64,000 bases of DNA, taken from contig DVFL01000009.1 in the NCBI GenBank assembly GCA_018713255.1, forward strand, positions 227,742-291,741. Reading direction: 5' to 3'. A program made the translations under genes and the position numbers. Source of the stretch: Candidatus Cottocaccamicrobium excrementipullorum. GTDB taxonomy: Bacteria > Bacillota > Clostridia > Lachnospirales > Lachnospiraceae. Within the stretch, counting starts at the first letter, position 1. Each line of letters begins with the position of its first letter. Below are positions 63,492-64,000 of this stretch, one piece after another. Under the pieces are notes generated by a model that ran no database searches, was not told the origin of the DNA, and was given only the letters and a program-made list of their open reading frames with translations.

Positions 63492-64000
63492 ATGGAAGAA
63501 ACGAGAACAGAATTGCAGATGATTAAAATGTCGGAAATACAGTCAAAGGAAGTAGCATGGCTGTGGTATCCATTTATTCCATATGGAAAGCTGACAATTA
63601 TACAAGGCGATCCGGGAGACGGAAAAACAACGCTTGTACTTAATATAGCGGCAAAACTCTCAAAGGGTGAGGGCTTAGACAGCGACATGAAATTGACAGA
63701 GCCATTGACGGTAATCTACCAGAGTGCGGAGGATGGACTCGCCGATACGGTAAAACCACGCTTGGAAGCAGCAGGCGCAGATTGCGAGAATATTTCTATT
63801 ATTGATGAAAGTATAAAATCGCTTTCCATGATAGACGAACGTCTGGAGGAAGCAATTATAAAGACAAAGGCAAAACTTCTGATTTTAGACCCGATACAAG
63901 CCTATCTTGGAGGCAATATGGATATGAACCGTGCAAACGAAGCAAGGGACATGACAAAGAAACTTGCGGCTCTGGCAGAAAAATATCAATGTGCCATTGT
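63492..64000 (+). CDS. RepA-like AAA family ATPase, 3' end outside window
   Basis: The first 169 residues are visible. Walker A is GDPGDGKTT (about residues 39-47) and Walker B LLILDPIQAY, typical of the RepA/DnaB-like AAA_25 ATPases found in plasmid and element replication modules; the YQSAEDG segment between them fits. It is preceded by ACGGAGGTTAT. It suggests that the excised element can replicate or be processed as a circle. Truncated by the window. Confidence 0.8.
   Translation, partial: MEETRTELQMIKMSEIQSKEVAWLWYPFIPYGKLTIIQGDPGDGKTTLVLNIAAKLSKGEGLDSDMKLTEPLTVIYQSAEDGLADTVKPRLEAAGADCENISIIDESIKSLSMIDERLEEAIIKTKAKLLILDPIQAYLGGNMDMNRANEARDMTKKLAALAEKYQCAI

Larger units (their letters stand above)
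59323..64000. mobile_element. Integrative mobilizable element downstream of guaA (right end outside window)
   Basis: From the guaA terminator onward the window holds element genes: Abi-type reverse transcriptase, XRE regulator, excisionase-like protein, tyrosine integrase, MobC-like protein and RepA-like ATPase. The reverse transcriptase gene is far more AT-rich than the core genome. The left boundary is set by the guaA end and the TGATACC repeats at 59331-59349; the exact attL core and the right end cannot be seen. Classification as a mobilizable element rather than a full ICE or prophage rests on the mob and rep-like genes. Confidence 0.75.

Overview
The window looks like a chromosome segment of a Gram-positive anaerobe of the Clostridia, most likely a Lachnospiraceae-type gut bacterium (Clostridium cluster XIVa; assignment by inference). 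Support comes from strong AGGAGG ribosome binding sites, near-consensus sigma-A promoters with 17-bp spacers, Firmicutes-type LexA and CIRCE operators, a 1.4-kb-codon 2-hydroxyacyl-CoA dehydratase activase-like protein with a DUF3842 partner, and the general gene complement. The first 59.3 kb reads as core genome of moderate GC. The last 4.7 kb is a visibly different, partly very AT-rich mobile element.

Layout. 1-3.3 kb: two near-identical metallo-beta-lactamase-fold hydrolases flanking an SLC13-type transporter. 3.3-5 kb (minus): malic enzyme and RidA. 5.1-10 kb: the str operon rpsL-rpsG-fusA-tuf, starting from its own perfect promoter. 10-12.3 kb: NUDIX hydrolase, secreted L,D-transpeptidase and tRNA-Arg(ACG). 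12.5-18.1 kb: a complete five-gene peptide ABC importer. 18.2-20.5 kb: a tightly overlapped four-gene cassette STAS / small alarmone synthetase-like / HD alarmone hydrolase-like / STAS, followed by recJ and glyA. 23.8-28.6 kb (minus): activase-like protein and DUF3842. 28.9-33.6 kb: corA-like, a rhomboid-like protein with zinc ribbon, pyk and lysA. 33.9-35.2 kb (minus): HIT and SseB proteins. 35.4-41.3 kb: intracellular subtilisin, a two-gene surface-polymer O-acetylation module (MBOAT plus AlgX/DHHW-like), Maf, Cof-type HAD, PrsA-like lipoprotein. 41.4-48.5 kb: M18 aminopeptidase (minus), DUF5721-like gene, htpG with a CIRCE operator, DegV, CapA, and a small orphan protein. 48.7-54 kb: MarR-MATE (minus), divergent ftsH, and a second MATE gene broken by a one-base slip in a homopolymer. 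54.2-59.3 kb: SOS-controlled uvrA, a 628-bp non-coding stretch with seven copies of a short motif, and guaA.

59.3-64 kb: an integrative, probably mobilizable element inserted just past guaA. It carries excisionase-like and tyrosine integrase genes, a MobC-like protein and a RepA-like AAA ATPase (cut by the window end). Divergent from these is a two-gene cargo: an XRE regulator translationally coupled to an Abi/UG-class reverse transcriptase, a strong candidate for phage defence.

The two places most likely to hold undescribed biology are the STAS/alarmone synthetase/alarmone hydrolase/STAS cassette and the XRE-reverse transcriptase pair. All functional statements are from motif reading and family knowledge; no database search was possible.
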